A stretch of 64,000 nucleotides of DNA from Actinomycetota bacterium (GTDB lineage Bacteria; Actinomycetota; Actinomycetes; Mycobacteriales; HKI-0501): the NCBI GenBank assembly GCA_030840805.1, contig JAVEDU010000009.1, positions 1 to 64,000 of the forward strand, given 5' to 3'. Shown in pieces: positions 17,183-28,325 of this stretch; the stretch's first letter is position 1, and every line of letters begins with the position of its first letter. The notes beneath the pieces were generated by a model. The model saw only the letters and a program-made list of their open reading frames with translations. It ran no database searches and had not been told where the DNA came from. Made by a program: the position numbers and the translations under genes.

Positions 17183-18511
17183 TCACGGCGCGCGGGCGCC
17201 CGCGGTCCCGGCCGGGGTCGCGGTCGACCGGGGCCCGATCGTGAGCCGGCCCGGCCGAGTTCGGTTCTCCCGCGGGAGAACCGCGCCCGGTGGCCGCTCG
17301 ACGGTGTAGCGGCCGAGTGCGTCACGCGTGACGATCCAGCCGTACTCGTGGACGAACCGGTGGTGGAACCGGCAGAGCAGGCACAGGGCCTCGAGATCGG
17401 TGCGGCCGCCGTCGATCCAGCTGGTGATGTGGTGGGCATCGCACCACTCGGGTGGGCGGTCGCAGCGGGGAAAGACGCACCCGCCGTCGCGGTGGGCCAG
17501 CGCCAGACGCTGGGCGGGGCTGGCGAGGCGGCGGGTGTGGCCGAGGTGCAGCGGCTGACCGTCGGGGTCGAGCAACAGCCGGGTGACGAAGGCGTCGCAC
17601 GCGAGCCGCCGGGCGGTCTCGACGGGGATCGGGCCGGTCCAGCCCAGCTCCGGGCCGCGCACGAGGAGGCGGCCGGGCTGTGCTGCGCCCGCGTGGGTGC
17701 CCGCGGCGGTGCCGGTGAGCTCCGCGGTCCCGCCGCGGAGGGACTCGATCGACGCGGTGAGCGTGAGATGCGGGCGCCGCCCGCCCACGGTGGGCAACGT
17801 GCCGGCGTCGAGCTGCCGGCCGGCGAGGTCGACCAGGGCGTCGGCACGGGCCTGGCCGCGGGTGCGGTGGTCGTCGGGCGTGGGCGGGCCGGCGGCGGCG
17901 TCGAGGGCGGCCAGCAGGATCGCACCGCCCTCGGCATCCAGCACGCCCTGCAGGTGGACGAGTCCGTCGTCCGTGACGGCGGCGGTGAGCCAGCGCCGGT
18001 GGAACTCGCGGTCGGCTCGGGCCAGGGCACCGTCGGGGTCGAGAGCATTCGCGGTGTGGCGGACGGCGATGCGCAGTCGATCGACGGTGTCCACGCGGGC
18101 GAGTCGCAGCAGGGTCTGCTCGACCGCGGCAGCGTCGGCGGGGTCGAGCCGTGCGGCGGCCTCGGCCAGTACGGAGGTGAGCGCGACCGCATGTGCCCAG
18201 CTGATCTCCCCGGCCGCGAGCGCCGCCGCGGTCGACGGCAGCCGGCGCAGGGCGGCGGCGACCCGGACCTGGGTGCGCGCGTCGTGATCCCCGGTCCGGC
18301 AGGTCTGCCGCAGCCAGGCCGCGGTGGTCACCGCGCCGTCCGCGGTGCCGCCGTCCGCGGTGTCGAACTCGGCGAGCCACCGCGCCCGGAGCCCGTGCAG
18401 GCGGGCGAGGGCGCGGTCCAGTTCCGTCAGCCGCCCGCCCAGCACCGAGCTCGGCACGGAGGCCGGGTCGAATGCGTCGAGCTCGTCGATCGCGGCGGTC
18501 AGGTCACGCAT
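17183..18511 (-). CDS. DUF222/13E12-type HNH endonuclease-domain protein
   Basis: A 442-residue protein with the N-terminal DUF222 region (about residues 15-330). The C-terminal HNH motif contains CVFPRCDRPPEWCDAHHI and LCRFHHRFVHEYGW, with the zinc Cys and the HH/H catalytic set. These are the 13E12-repeat proteins that are abundant in actinobacteria; some M. tuberculosis members are induced by DNA damage through LexA. ATG at 18511 has AGGTGGG six bases upstream. A second in-frame ATG at 18526 falls inside a LexA-like box and lacks a ribosome site. Substrate and role are unknown: nuclease in repair, or selfish element. Such genes often occur in many copies per genome. Confidence 0.87.
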   Translation of the reverse strand: MRDLTAAIDELDAFDPASVPSSVLGGRLTELDRALARLHGLRARWLAEFDTADGGTADGAVTTAAWLRQTCRTGDHDARTQVRVAAALRRLPSTAAALAAGEISWAHAVALTSVLAEAAARLDPADAAAVEQTLLRLARVDTVDRLRIAVRHTANALDPDGALARADREFHRRWLTAAVTDDGLVHLQGVLDAEGGAILLAALDAAAGPPTPDDHRTRGQARADALVDLAGRQLDAGTLPTVGGRRPHLTLTASIESLRGGTAELTGTAAGTHAGAAQPGRLLVRGPELGWTGPIPVETARRLACDAFVTRLLLDPDGQPLHLGHTRRLASPAQRLALAHRDGGCVFPRCDRPPEWCDAHHITSWIDGGRTDLEALCLLCRFHHRFVHEYGWIVTRDALGRYTVERPPGAVLPRENRTRPGRLTIGPRSTATPAGTAGARAP

Positions 18512-18524
18512 GTGGGCCCACCTC

Positions 18525-18544
18525 ATTCGAACAGGTGTACGAAT
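18525..18544 (-). promoter_or_regulatory. LexA (SOS) box-like operator before the HNH gene
   Basis: The core at 18527-18542 reads TCGAAC, 4 bases, GTACGA. The mycobacterial/actinobacterial SOS box is TCGAAC-N4-GTTCGA, so there is one mismatch. The surrounding bases extend the dyad to ATTCG...CGAAT. It lies 13 bases upstream of the ATG at 18511. Confidence 0.7.
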
Positions 18545-18626
18545 AGTAGGCCCGGTCGCCCTCGTGAGAACTGTTGTCCACAGGGGCTTTTTCGCGTCAG
18601 CGCGCACCTCCGGTCGTACGCCGAGA

Positions 18627-18655
18627 CTTGAGCGGAATACACTCAACTCTGATGT
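18627..18655 (+). promoter_or_regulatory. clpB promoter region with HspR (HAIR) operator
   Basis: CTTGAGC (18627-18633), 7 bases, ACTCAAC (18641-18647): two mismatches to the HspR consensus. TTGAGC inside the left arm could be a -35, with TGATGT (18650-18655) as -10 at 16 bp spacing, so HspR would block polymerase. The start codon is 20 bases further on. Confidence 0.85.
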
Positions 18656-18674
18656 CGTGACCAGAGGGAGCCGC

Positions 18675-21274
<2,600 letters not shown>

Positions 21275-21278
<4 letters not shown>

Positions 21279-22333
21279 CCAGCCTGGACGGCCCGGAGGC
21301 GGACGGGCGTGCCGGTCTCCGCGGACCGGCGCGCCGTCTCGATGATCTCCAGCACGTGGACGCTCGACTCCGGGTCGACAGGCAGCGGGGCGCCGCCGGT
21401 CAGCGCGTCCCGCATGCCCGCGTAGAACTCCTCGTACGTGCCGGGCAGCGTCGGGATGCGACGGTGGTCGTCGTCCGTTCCGAGCACGCCCCAGGTGTCC
21501 GGCGGCTCGGTGCCCCAGCCCTCGTCCGCGGGCGAACCACCGGCGCGCAGGGCCGCCTCCTGACCGTCCAGACCGTCCTTCCGGTATCCCGCCCGGCTGC
21601 CCAGCACCCGGAACCGCGGGCCGAGCTGCGCGGCGACCGCGCTCATCCAGAGATGCGAACGCGTGCCGGACGCGTGGGTGAGCGCGACGAACGCGTCGTC
21701 GTCCACCCGTACGCCGGGGCGGCGCAGGTCGACCTCGCCGTACACCGTGGACACCGGCCCGAACAGCTCGACCGCCTGGTCGATCAGGTGGCTGCCGAGG
21801 TCGTTGAGGATCCCGCCGCCGTCGTCGAGTCCGCCGCTCTCCCGCCAGCCCGCCTTCGGGGTCGGCCGCCAGCGCTCGAACCGCGACTCGAACCGGTACA
21901 CGTCACCGAGCTGACCGGAGCCCGCGAGCTGCCGGACCGTGCGGAAGTCACCGTCCCACCGCCGGTTCTGGAACGACGTGAGCGGGACGCCCCGCGCCCG
22001 CGCGCGCTCGACCAGCGCCCGGCCGTCCGCCGCGGTGGTGGCGAGCGGCTTGTCCACGACGACCGGGATGCCGGCGTCCACGGCCGCGGTCGCGAGCCTC
22101 ACATGCGTGCGGTTCGGGGTGGTCACCACGACGAGGTCGAGGCCGCGGCCCCAGAGCCGACCGGCGTCCGGCACCACCTCCGCGTCGGGGTGGTCGGCCC
22201 GGGCCCGGGCCGACCGTTCGGGGTTGCCGGTGACGATCGCATCCAGGCGCAGGCCCGGCGTCGCCGCGATCAGCGGGGCGTGGAACACCGCGCCACCGAT
22301 GCCGTATCCGAGCAGCCCGACACGGAGGTCCAT
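21275..22333 (-). CDS. Gfo/Idh/MocA-family NAD(P)-dependent oxidoreductase
   Basis: A 352-residue cytosolic dehydrogenase. The Rossmann domain begins VGLLGYGIGGAVFHAPLI, the typical Gfo/Idh/MocA variant for this subgroup. It contains VVVDKPLATTA with the conserved catalytic Lys-Pro, and the C-terminal alpha/beta domain begins near residue 130. Substrates of the family are sugars or cyclitols, and none can be assigned here. ATG at 22333. The stop TAG overlaps the clpB stop in the four bases CTAA (21275-21278). Confidence 0.88.
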
Positions 22334-22358
22334 CTCCGCAGTACATCAAACTGTCGCG

Positions 22359-22847
22359 GTGAACACTCTGCTGATCGTCCTCTGCGCGCTCACGATCGCC
22401 GTCGGGATCGTGGGCGTCGTCGTCCCGGTGCTGCCGGGGCTGTTCCTGTGCCTGGCCGCGGTCGGGGTGTGGGCGATTCTCGGCGACGGGGGCACGGCCG
22501 GCCGGTGGACGGTGTTCGGTCTCTGCGCGGGGTGGGTCGTCGTCGGCACGGTCGTGAAGTACACCTGGCCCGGCCGCCGGCTGAAGGAGATCGGCGTGCC
22601 GACGCGGACGCTGGTGTTCGGCGTACTGCTCGGCATCGCGGGGATGTTCGTGATCCCGGTCGTCGGCCTGCCGGTCGGGTTCGTCGCCGGGGTGTGGCTC
22701 GCCGAGGCGCAGCGGCACGGCGGGTTCGGTCCGGCGTGGCCGTCCACGGTCGCGGCGCTGAAGGCGGCCGGGCTGTCGATGCTCGTCGAGCTGGGGGCGG
22801 CGTTCCTCGTGGCCCTGACGTGGACGGCCGGTCTGTTCCTGGTCTAA
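22359..22847 (+). CDS. DUF456 family membrane protein
   Basis: A 162-residue protein with about four membrane helices: an opening LIVLCALTIAVGIVGVVVP, a second around residues 30-55, a Gly-rich pair around 85-115, and a C-terminal helix. The motif GVVVPVLPGLFL, the loop KYTWPGRRL and the segment GMFVIPVVGLPVGFVAGVWLAE identify the DUF456 family. Function is unknown. GTG at 22359 is the first codon before the first helix. Divergent from the oxidoreductase gene (25 bases apart) and convergent with the acetyltransferase gene, sharing CTAA at 22844-22847. Confidence 0.82.
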   Translation: MNTLLIVLCALTIAVGIVGVVVPVLPGLFLCLAAVGVWAILGDGGTAGRWTVFGLCAGWVVVGTVVKYTWPGRRLKEIGVPTRTLVFGVLLGIAGMFVIPVVGLPVGFVAGVWLAEAQRHGGFGPAWPSTVAALKAAGLSMLVELGAAFLVALTWTAGLFLV

Positions 22848-23329
22848 AGGGCGCGGGTGAACTGGGTGATCAGATCCCCGGCCAGGTCGCGGCGCTCTCG
22901 CCCGGTCGGGAGGAAGCCCTTGCGGTCGTACAGCCGCTGCGCGCGGAGGTTGTCGACATGTGTCCAGACCTCTGCGTGGTCGTACTCGCGGATCCGGCCC
23001 TCGTCGAGGACGACGTCGACCAGCACGCTGCCGAGACCGTGGCCCCAGTGGTCGGGCAGGACGAACAGCATCTTGACGTGCATCAGCCCCGGGACCGGCG
23101 GGCCGGTGCCGTCGGCCGCGCGCCCGTGCGTGCCGACGGCCATGCCCACGAGCGGGCCGTCCTCGTCGGCGACGACCAGGAACGAGTCCCGTTCCCCGAG
23201 GAAGTCCCGGACGTGCTGGGCGTGCCCGGGGTCGACCTCGGGCAGGCCGCGCTCGGCCCGGTACGCATCTCGCCACACCACGAGGGCGGGTTCCGCGTCG
23301 ACGCGTGTGCCCGGCCGGATGAGCACCAT
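22844..23329 (-). CDS. GNAT-family N-acetyltransferase
   Basis: A 161-residue acyl-CoA-dependent acetyltransferase. Motif A is visible as VKMLFVLPDHWGHGLGSVLVDVVL (acetyl-CoA pyrophosphate loop region), and motif B near YDHAEVWTHVDNLRAQRLYDRKGF. The family acetylates amines on small molecules or proteins; the acceptor here is unknown. ATG at 23329 starts the conserved MVLIRPGTRVDAEPAL. The stop interlocks with the facing DUF456 gene. Confidence 0.87.
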   Translation of the reverse strand: MVLIRPGTRVDAEPALVVWRDAYRAERGLPEVDPGHAQHVRDFLGERDSFLVVADEDGPLVGMAVGTHGRAADGTGPPVPGLMHVKMLFVLPDHWGHGLGSVLVDVVLDEGRIREYDHAEVWTHVDNLRAQRLYDRKGFLPTGRERRDLAGDLITQFTRAL

Positions 23330-23378
23330 GGGAGCAGCGTAGGAGCGCCGGGCCGGTTCCGCCGCAGTCGCTTCCGGC

Positions 23379-24278
23379 TCAGTCGCTCCGGGTCGCGGCG
23401 TCGAGCAGGTCCGGCAGAGCGGCCGACGTGAGGGCGGCGGCCGACCGCTCGTACTGTGCCCGGCCCCACCCGGTGAGGTCCACGTCGACTCCCGCACTGC
23501 CCGCCCGGATCGCCGCCCACAGTGCCCAGGTGTGGTGCCCCAGGATCGCGTACAGCCGCGCGCGGGCGGCCCGGGACGGCCGGGACCGCCCGTAGTACCG
23601 CTCGGCCACCTCCCCGGCGTCCAGGTCCGCCGCGCCGGCGAGGGTGCCCAGCTCGAAGCACGGGTCGCTGTTCGCCGCGTACTCGAAGTCCACGAACGAC
23701 ACCCGCTCGCCGGTGTCGAGGATGTTCGCGGGGACGAGATCGTTGTGGCACGGCACGGTGCCCTCGGGTGCCGCCGCGAGCGCCGCGGTGAGCCGCTCCA
23801 CAGCCTCCCGGTGATCGTCGTACCCCGGCGGCACCGCGAACGCATGCTCGGCGCAGATCGCGCGGTAGCGCCGCTGGACCGACGCGAGGTCGACGTCCCC
23901 GGCGAACCGGGGACCGGCGTGCAGCGCCCGGCACGCGGCCAGCACCCGGTCCAGCACGGCCGGGTCGTGCAGGTCGGCGGCGGAGAGCGTGCGGCCGGGG
24001 AGCCAGCCGAGAACCGTGACGCCGCCGAGCCGCTCCAGCACGGGCGGGCCGATCCCGGCGGCATGGGCGACGAGGGTGTTGCGGTACTCGTGCTCGCGGT
24101 CGATGCCCAGCAGGCCCGCGTCGCCGGCGGGGATCCGCAGCACCGCGGTGAGCGACGGCGTCGCGACCCGGTAGCTGTGGTTGCTCAGCCCGCCGGTGAG
24201 CGGCGTGACCGTACGCGGGCGCCCGGCGAGGACGGGGAGGCGGTCGAGGAGGGCGGCGACCTCGGCGTCGGCCGGCAT
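23379..24278 (-). CDS. choline/aminoglycoside-type phosphotransferase (APH family)
   Basis: A 299-residue protein-kinase-fold phosphotransferase. It has a Gly-rich loop TPLTGGLSNHSYRV, catalytic loop VPCHNDLVPANIL with the H-N-D triad, and metal-binding SFVDFEYAANSDPCFELG. The order and spacing resemble choline kinase and LicA more than drug-resistance APH enzymes. Substrate is unassigned. ATG at 24278 has a TACGCT box (24286-24291, minus strand) ending 7 bases before it and no Shine-Dalgarno, so the transcript may be leaderless. Downstream the same strand carries the acetyltransferase after a 49-base gap. Confidence 0.88.
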   Translation of the reverse strand: MPADAEVAALLDRLPVLAGRPRTVTPLTGGLSNHSYRVATPSLTAVLRIPAGDAGLLGIDREHEYRNTLVAHAAGIGPPVLERLGGVTVLGWLPGRTLSAADLHDPAVLDRVLAACRALHAGPRFAGDVDLASVQRRYRAICAEHAFAVPPGYDDHREAVERLTAALAAAPEGTVPCHNDLVPANILDTGERVSFVDFEYAANSDPCFELGTLAGAADLDAGEVAERYYGRSRPSRAARARLYAILGHHTWALWAAIRAGSAGVDVDLTGWGRAQYERSAAALTSAALPDLLDAATRSD

Positions 24279-24338
24279 GGTGCGGAGCGTACCGAGAAGG
24301 GCCGCCAGAACCCCCGGTGGTACGTCAGACTTGCGGTC

Positions 24339-24782
24339 ATGTTCAGGCGTTGGCGAAAAGATGCCCCGGCCCCGGAAACGGAGCCCTGGGCACCCAGGGC
24401 CGTGCCCGAGTTCGGGTTCGACGGCCTCGAACCGTGGGACGCGGGCGCCAAGCTCACCGAGTGCCGCGCCGACGGGCAGCGGTTCGACCTGCGGGGCGAC
24501 GCGACGTTCCTCGGCTACGACTTCGGCGAGTACGGCATGCTCACGCTCCGCTGGCTCCACGACGACGGGACGCGCGGCTCGGAGCGGGTGACGCTCGACT
24601 TCGACAACCTGCGCGCGTTCATCGCGGTGCCGGGCGACCCGAACGGCCGCCTCGCCGGCGAGACGGAGGGCTGGGACTACTGGCCCGGCTCGCCCGGACG
24701 GGCGAACGTGACCGTCTACGCCGGCGACAGCAACCTGTCGTTCTCCTGCGGCGGGGTGCGGCTCCGGATCGAGGCGGTCTAG
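24339..24782 (+). CDS. hypothetical protein, 147 residues
   Basis: Not recognised. It begins MFRRWRKDAPAPETEPW, has no signal peptide or membrane helix, and is rich in Asp, Gly and Trp. The middle (FLGYDFGEYGMLTLRWLHDD) and the end (NLSFSCGGVRLRIEAV) suggest a small beta-rich fold. Codon usage matches neighbours, so it is very probably real. The ATG at 24339 follows the divergent kinase gene by 60 bases. The stop TAG at 24780 forms the palindrome CTAG with the stop of the facing DoxX gene. Confidence 0.7.
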   Translation: MFRRWRKDAPAPETEPWAPRAVPEFGFDGLEPWDAGAKLTECRADGQRFDLRGDATFLGYDFGEYGMLTLRWLHDDGTRGSERVTLDFDNLRAFIAVPGDPNGRLAGETEGWDYWPGSPGRANVTVYAGDSNLSFSCGGVRLRIEAV

Positions 24783-25324
24783 CCGGGGAGGCGGCTCGAC
24801 AGCGTGTGGGCCAGGTCGTCGATCCGGTCGGTGAAGTCGTCGAACTGGTCGGACACGGTGTCGGCGATGTCCTCCACCGAGCCCCGGGCCTGCTTCGCGG
24901 CACGCCGGGCCCGCCAGCCGAGCGACGGCTTCCCCTCGGTGTCGACCGCGGCGAGGATCAGGCCGCCGCCGAGCCCGACGTTCCTGAGGAACTGGGTGCG
25001 CTGCCGCGCCCGTTCCTCGGCCGTCTTGGCGTCCCAGAACGCATGGCCGGCAACCGTCGTCGGGACGAGGCTGCCGAGGAGCGCCACCGCGGCGAGGCGG
25101 CGGAACCTCCCGGTGGCCAGCAGGAGCCCCGCGCCGACCTGGACGCCGGCATTGATCCTGACCAGCGTCTCCGGGTCCTCGGTCAGGCCGAGGGGCCGGG
25201 CGATGCGGGCGCCGACCTCGGCGGAGAGTTCCGCGCGGGGGCCGGGGTTGCGCAGGGCGTCGATGCCGCTGGCGATGAAGACCGCGCCGAGCATCGGTCG
25301 GGCGAGGCGCCGGGCGAGAGCCAC
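24779..25324 (-). CDS. DoxX-family membrane protein
   Basis: A 181-residue protein. The DoxX domain (about residues 1-125) starts RPMLGAVFIASGIDAL and contains INAGVQVGAGLLLATGRFRR and the segment SLVPTTVAGHAFWD, giving about four helices. A soluble amphipathic tail (about 130-181) with repeated Asp/Phe (DQFDDFTDRIDDLAH) follows. Some DoxX proteins help control membrane redox state in mycobacteria; the role here is not known. GTG at 25324 has GGAGG upstream. Confidence 0.85.
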   Translation of the reverse strand: MALARRLARPMLGAVFIASGIDALRNPGPRAELSAEVGARIARPLGLTEDPETLVRINAGVQVGAGLLLATGRFRRLAAVALLGSLVPTTVAGHAFWDAKTAEERARQRTQFLRNVGLGGGLILAAVDTEGKPSLGWRARRAAKQARGSVEDIADTVSDQFDDFTDRIDDLAHTLSSRLPG

Positions 25325-25418
25325 TGGAGTCCTCCGGAGGGGGTCGGGGAAGTGGATCAGCAGCGAACCTACTCGCGGCCACCACACGGCGCTCCTCGAG
25401 CCCGGTACGGTGCGCGGC

Positions 25419-26204
25419 ATGCCCACCGCTCTCGTGACCGGCGCCACCGCGGGGATCGGCGCCGCCTTCGCCCGCCGCCTGGCCGTGGAACACCACGACC
25501 TGGTCCTCGTCGCCCGGGACCCCGCCCGTCTGGACTCCTTCGCCGCCGCGCTGCGCGAACAGGGCGACATCACGGTCGAGGTCCTGCCCGCCGACCTCGT
25601 CACCGAGGCGGGCTGCGCCGCGGTGGAGGCCCGCCTGACGGACCTCGACCGGCCGGTCGACGTCCTGGTCAACAACGCCGGTATCGGTCTCGGCGGGTCC
25701 TTTGTCGACAACACACTGGAGGCCGAGCAGCGGATGCTCGACCTCAACGTCCGCGCGGTCCTGCGGCTCACCCACGCCGTGCTCGCGGGCATGCTGGCGC
25801 GGGGCCGCGGCGACATCGTGAACGTGTCGTCGGTGGCCGGGTTCGGCCCGATCGGCGGTACGTACAGCGCGACGAAGGCGTGGGTCACCAGCTTCAGCGA
25901 GTCGACCCACTCCGCGGTACGCGACCGCGGTGTGCGGGTGACGGCGGTGTGCCCGGGGTTCGTGCGGACGGAGTTCCACGAGCGTGCGGGCATCGACGTC
26001 GGCGACCGCACCGGGCTGATGTGGCTCGACGCGGACCGGGTGGTCCGGGAGGCGCTGCACGACCTCCGCCGCGGCCGGGCGGTCAGCGTCCCGAGCGTGC
26101 AGTACAAGGTGCTCTCGGGCGCGCTGCGGCATGTGCCGCACGGGCTGCTGCGGGCCGCGAGGAGCGCGCCGGGGCCGGTGGGGCGGCGGTACCGGGGTCG
26201 GTGA
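25419..26204 (+). CDS. short-chain dehydrogenase/reductase (SDR)
   Basis: A 261-residue classical SDR. It has cofactor motif TGATAGIG, the NNAG segment (VLVNNAGIGLGG), catalytic Ser in NVSSVAGFGPIGG, and YSATK with the active Tyr and Lys, then VCPGFVRTEF. The C-terminal 25 residues are basic. It probably reduces a carbonyl with NADPH; the substrate is unknown. ATG at 25419 has TACGGT (25406-25411) 7 bases before it and no ribosome site, suggesting a leaderless mRNA. Confidence 0.9.
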   Translation: MPTALVTGATAGIGAAFARRLAVEHHDLVLVARDPARLDSFAAALREQGDITVEVLPADLVTEAGCAAVEARLTDLDRPVDVLVNNAGIGLGGSFVDNTLEAEQRMLDLNVRAVLRLTHAVLAGMLARGRGDIVNVSSVAGFGPIGGTYSATKAWVTSFSESTHSAVRDRGVRVTAVCPGFVRTEFHERAGIDVGDRTGLMWLDADRVVREALHDLRRGRAVSVPSVQYKVLSGALRHVPHGLLRAARSAPGPVGRRYRGR

Positions 26205-26312
26205 CGCGTCCGGGGGCCCAGCCGTCCGGCGGCAGCCGTCCGTACCGCCGAGGTCCCGCGGGGAACGCCGATCGCACTATCGTGTCGGGGTCCCCACGCT
26301 CCGGAGGTTCCC

Positions 26313-26825
26313 GTGTCCGTGCCCGCCCCGCCTCCGAACGTCGTCGATCGCGGCCCTCGTCCGCGCGCGGTGACCCTCGGCGTCATCCTCGTGCTGGTGC
26401 TGGCCGCGCTGTCGCTGGTGTCCTTCGTGCTGACGCTGGCCAACCTGGACGCGCTGGTCGAGGAGTCGATCCGGCAGGCGGACACGGGCGACAGCACCCC
26501 CGCGAACGTCGAGTCGATCATGCGCGTGTGGGTGATCGCGGTGAGCACGGTCACGGTGCTGGTGGCCGCGCTGGTCGCGGTGTTCGCGCTGCTCGCGCTG
26601 CGCGGCCGCAACTGGGCTCGGATCACCGTCGCGGTGCTCATGGTCCTGTCGGCCGTGTTCGGGCTCATCAGCCTGGCGGGCGGGCTGGTGAGCCCGCCGG
26701 AGGGCCTGCCAGGCGGCTACACGGCCACGGCCACGGTCATCGGGGTGGTGCAGTTCCTCGCCGCGACGGGTGCGGCGGTCCTGCTGCTGCTTTCCGCGGC
26801 CGGGAACTGGTACGCCCGGCGCTGA
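26313..26825 (+). CDS. hypothetical membrane protein with four helices
   Basis: A 170-residue protein. A Pro-rich N-terminus of about 20 residues is followed by hydrophobic segments at about 20-45, 75-100, 105-130 and 140-160. The loop LRGRNWARI between helices 2 and 3 occurs in several actinobacterial small membrane proteins, but I cannot name a family with confidence. GTG at 26313 has CGGAGG seven bases before it. No functional clue from the neighbours. Confidence 0.75.
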   Translation: MSVPAPPPNVVDRGPRPRAVTLGVILVLVLAALSLVSFVLTLANLDALVEESIRQADTGDSTPANVESIMRVWVIAVSTVTVLVAALVAVFALLALRGRNWARITVAVLMVLSAVFGLISLAGGLVSPPEGLPGGYTATATVIGVVQFLAATGAAVLLLLSAAGNWYARR

Positions 26826-27143
26826 GTGGACGAGACTCCTCGTGCTCGGCGGTACGCGGTTTCTCGGCCGCGCCGTGGTCGCCGAGGCCTCGGCGGGCGG
26901 CTGGGACGTCGCCACGACTGTGCGCCCGACGCCTCGCCCGGACGACGGTGACCACGGGGCCCTCAAGGCGGGCTGCGAGCGGGCGGTGACCGAGGTGTTC
27001 GGGGTCGCGGCGACGGTGGTCCGCGCCGGCCTGCTGATCGGCCCCGGGGACAACACCGCGCGGCCGAGCTGGTGGCTGGACCGGGTCGCGGGAGAAGGAG
27101 GCGGCCGTCCCGCCCGCCCTGGCCTCCCCGTAAGGTTCGCGGC
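26826..27143 (+). pseudogene. remnant of a NAD-dependent epimerase/reductase gene
   Basis: The frame read as TRLLVLGGTRFLGRAVVAEA is the N-terminal Rossmann motif (GGTxFLG) of an NAD-dependent epimerase/dehydratase. After about 33 residues it jumps to GALKAGCERAVTEVFG, which in intact relatives lies some 100-150 residues later (the YxxxK region without its Tyr), followed by RAGLLIGPGDNTARPSWWLDRVA. The C-terminal third is missing. The start is also damaged: GTG at 26826 is followed by one extra G, so removing that base would restore GTG-ACG-AGA (M-T-R). Frameshift, internal deletion and truncation together indicate a decayed gene. Confidence 0.75.
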
Positions 27144-27680
27144 ATGTCCGACCGCGACGATCTCCTCGCCCTCATCCGCGACCTGGCCGTCGTCCACGGC
27201 CGCGTGACGCTCTCCTCGGGCCGGGAGGCGGACCACTACGTCGACCTCCGCCGGATCACGCTGCACCATGCCGCCGCGCCGCTCGTCGGCCGCGTGATGC
27301 TCGACGTGACCGCCGGGTGGGACTTCGAGGCGGCCGGCGGGCTGACCCTCGGCGCCGACCCCGTGGCCGCCGCGATGCTGCAGGCCGCGGCGGCGGCGCG
27401 GCGCCCGCTCGACGCGTTCGTCGTGCGCAAGCAGGGCAAGGCGCACGGCCTCCAGCGCCGGGTCGAGGGACCCGACGTCGCGGGCCGACGGGTACTCGCG
27501 GTCGAGGACACCTCCACCACCGGCAACAGCGTGCTCGCCGCGGTGGAGGCACTGCGCGAGGCGGGCGCGGAGGTCGTCGGGGTGGCCGTGATCGTGGACC
27601 GCGGCGCGGGCGACGCGGTGCGCGCGGCGGGCCTGGAGTACCGGTACGCGTACACGATGGCGGACCTCGGGCTGGAGTAG
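27144..27680 (+). CDS. pyrE: orotate phosphoribosyltransferase
   Basis: A 178-residue PRTase that condenses orotate with PRPP to give OMP in pyrimidine synthesis. Seen are GRVTLSSGREADHYVDLRR near the N-terminus, FVVRKQGKAHGLQ (the flexible catalytic loop with Lys-Glu/Gln-Lys-His order), and the PRPP motif VLAVEDTSTTGNSVL. Length and motifs are normal. ATG at 27144 is 7 bases after TAAGGT (27131-27136), without a Shine-Dalgarno. The same gene near fba/clpB occurs in mycobacteria (pyrE, Rv0382c), supporting the assignment. Confidence 0.95.
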   Translation: MSDRDDLLALIRDLAVVHGRVTLSSGREADHYVDLRRITLHHAAAPLVGRVMLDVTAGWDFEAAGGLTLGADPVAAAMLQAAAAARRPLDAFVVRKQGKAHGLQRRVEGPDVAGRRVLAVEDTSTTGNSVLAAVEALREAGAEVVGVAVIVDRGAGDAVRAAGLEYRYAYTMADLGLE

Positions 27681-27695
27681 CGGTACCGTCGCGGG

Positions 27696-28325
27696 GTGCT
27701 CATCGCCCTGATCGTGCTCATCGTGCTCGCCGTCCTCGCCGGTCTGGCGCTGATGCTCAGCTACAACCGGCTGGTCCGGCAGCGGAATCTGGTGCGCGAG
27801 TCCTGGCGCCAGATCGACGTCGAGCTCCAGCGCCGGTACGACGTCATCCCGAACCTCGTCGAGACCGTGAAGGCGTTCGCGGCCCAGGAGCGGCAGGTGC
27901 TGGTTGCCGTCATCGAGGCGCGGAACAACGCGGAGGCCGTCCGGCAGCAGCCGGGAGCCGGCGCGGCCGCCCAGGCCCGGGCCGAGGGCGAGCTGCAGCG
28001 GACGGTCGGCGGCCTCTTCGCGGTGGCCGAGGCGTACCCGGACCTGAAGAGCAACCAGAACTTCCTCGCGCTGCAGACCCAGCTCGCCGAGACCGAGGAC
28101 CGCGTCGCGTCCGGCCGCCGGTACTACAACGCGGTGGTCCGGGACCTGAACACGCGCGTCGAGGCGTTCCCCTCCAACGTCGTGGCGAACAGCTTCGGGT
28201 TCCGGCCGGAGGAGTACTTCGAGGTGGACGACCCGACCGCACGCGGTCCGGTGCAGGTCGACTTCTCCGGGGGCGGTACCGCGTTGCCGCCCGCGGGCCG
28301 TCCCCCGCTACCCCCGGCGCCGTGA
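27696..28325 (+). CDS. lemA: LemA family membrane-anchored protein
   Basis: A 209-residue protein with one N-terminal membrane helix (residues 1-22). A long helical LemA domain follows, with the hallmark YNRLVRQRNLVRESWRQIDV, RRYDVIPNLVETVKAFA and RRYYNAVVRDLNTRVEAFPS, and a Pro-rich tail. LemA proteins face outward as a helical bundle; their role is still unclear. GTG at 27696 is 6 bases after TACCGT (27684-27689), so probably leaderless. The stop overlaps the idi start (GTGA). Confidence 0.92.
   Translation: MLIALIVLIVLAVLAGLALMLSYNRLVRQRNLVRESWRQIDVELQRRYDVIPNLVETVKAFAAQERQVLVAVIEARNNAEAVRQQPGAGAAAQARAEGELQRTVGGLFAVAEAYPDLKSNQNFLALQTQLAETEDRVASGRRYYNAVVRDLNTRVEAFPSNVVANSFGFRPEEYFEVDDPTARGPVQVDFSGGGTALPPAGRPPLPPAP

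Noticed and set aside
26770-27207. A 145-residue gene overlapping pyrE
   Set aside because: Its middle is the epimerase remnant; its start lies inside the previous membrane-protein gene, and its end inside pyrE in another frame.
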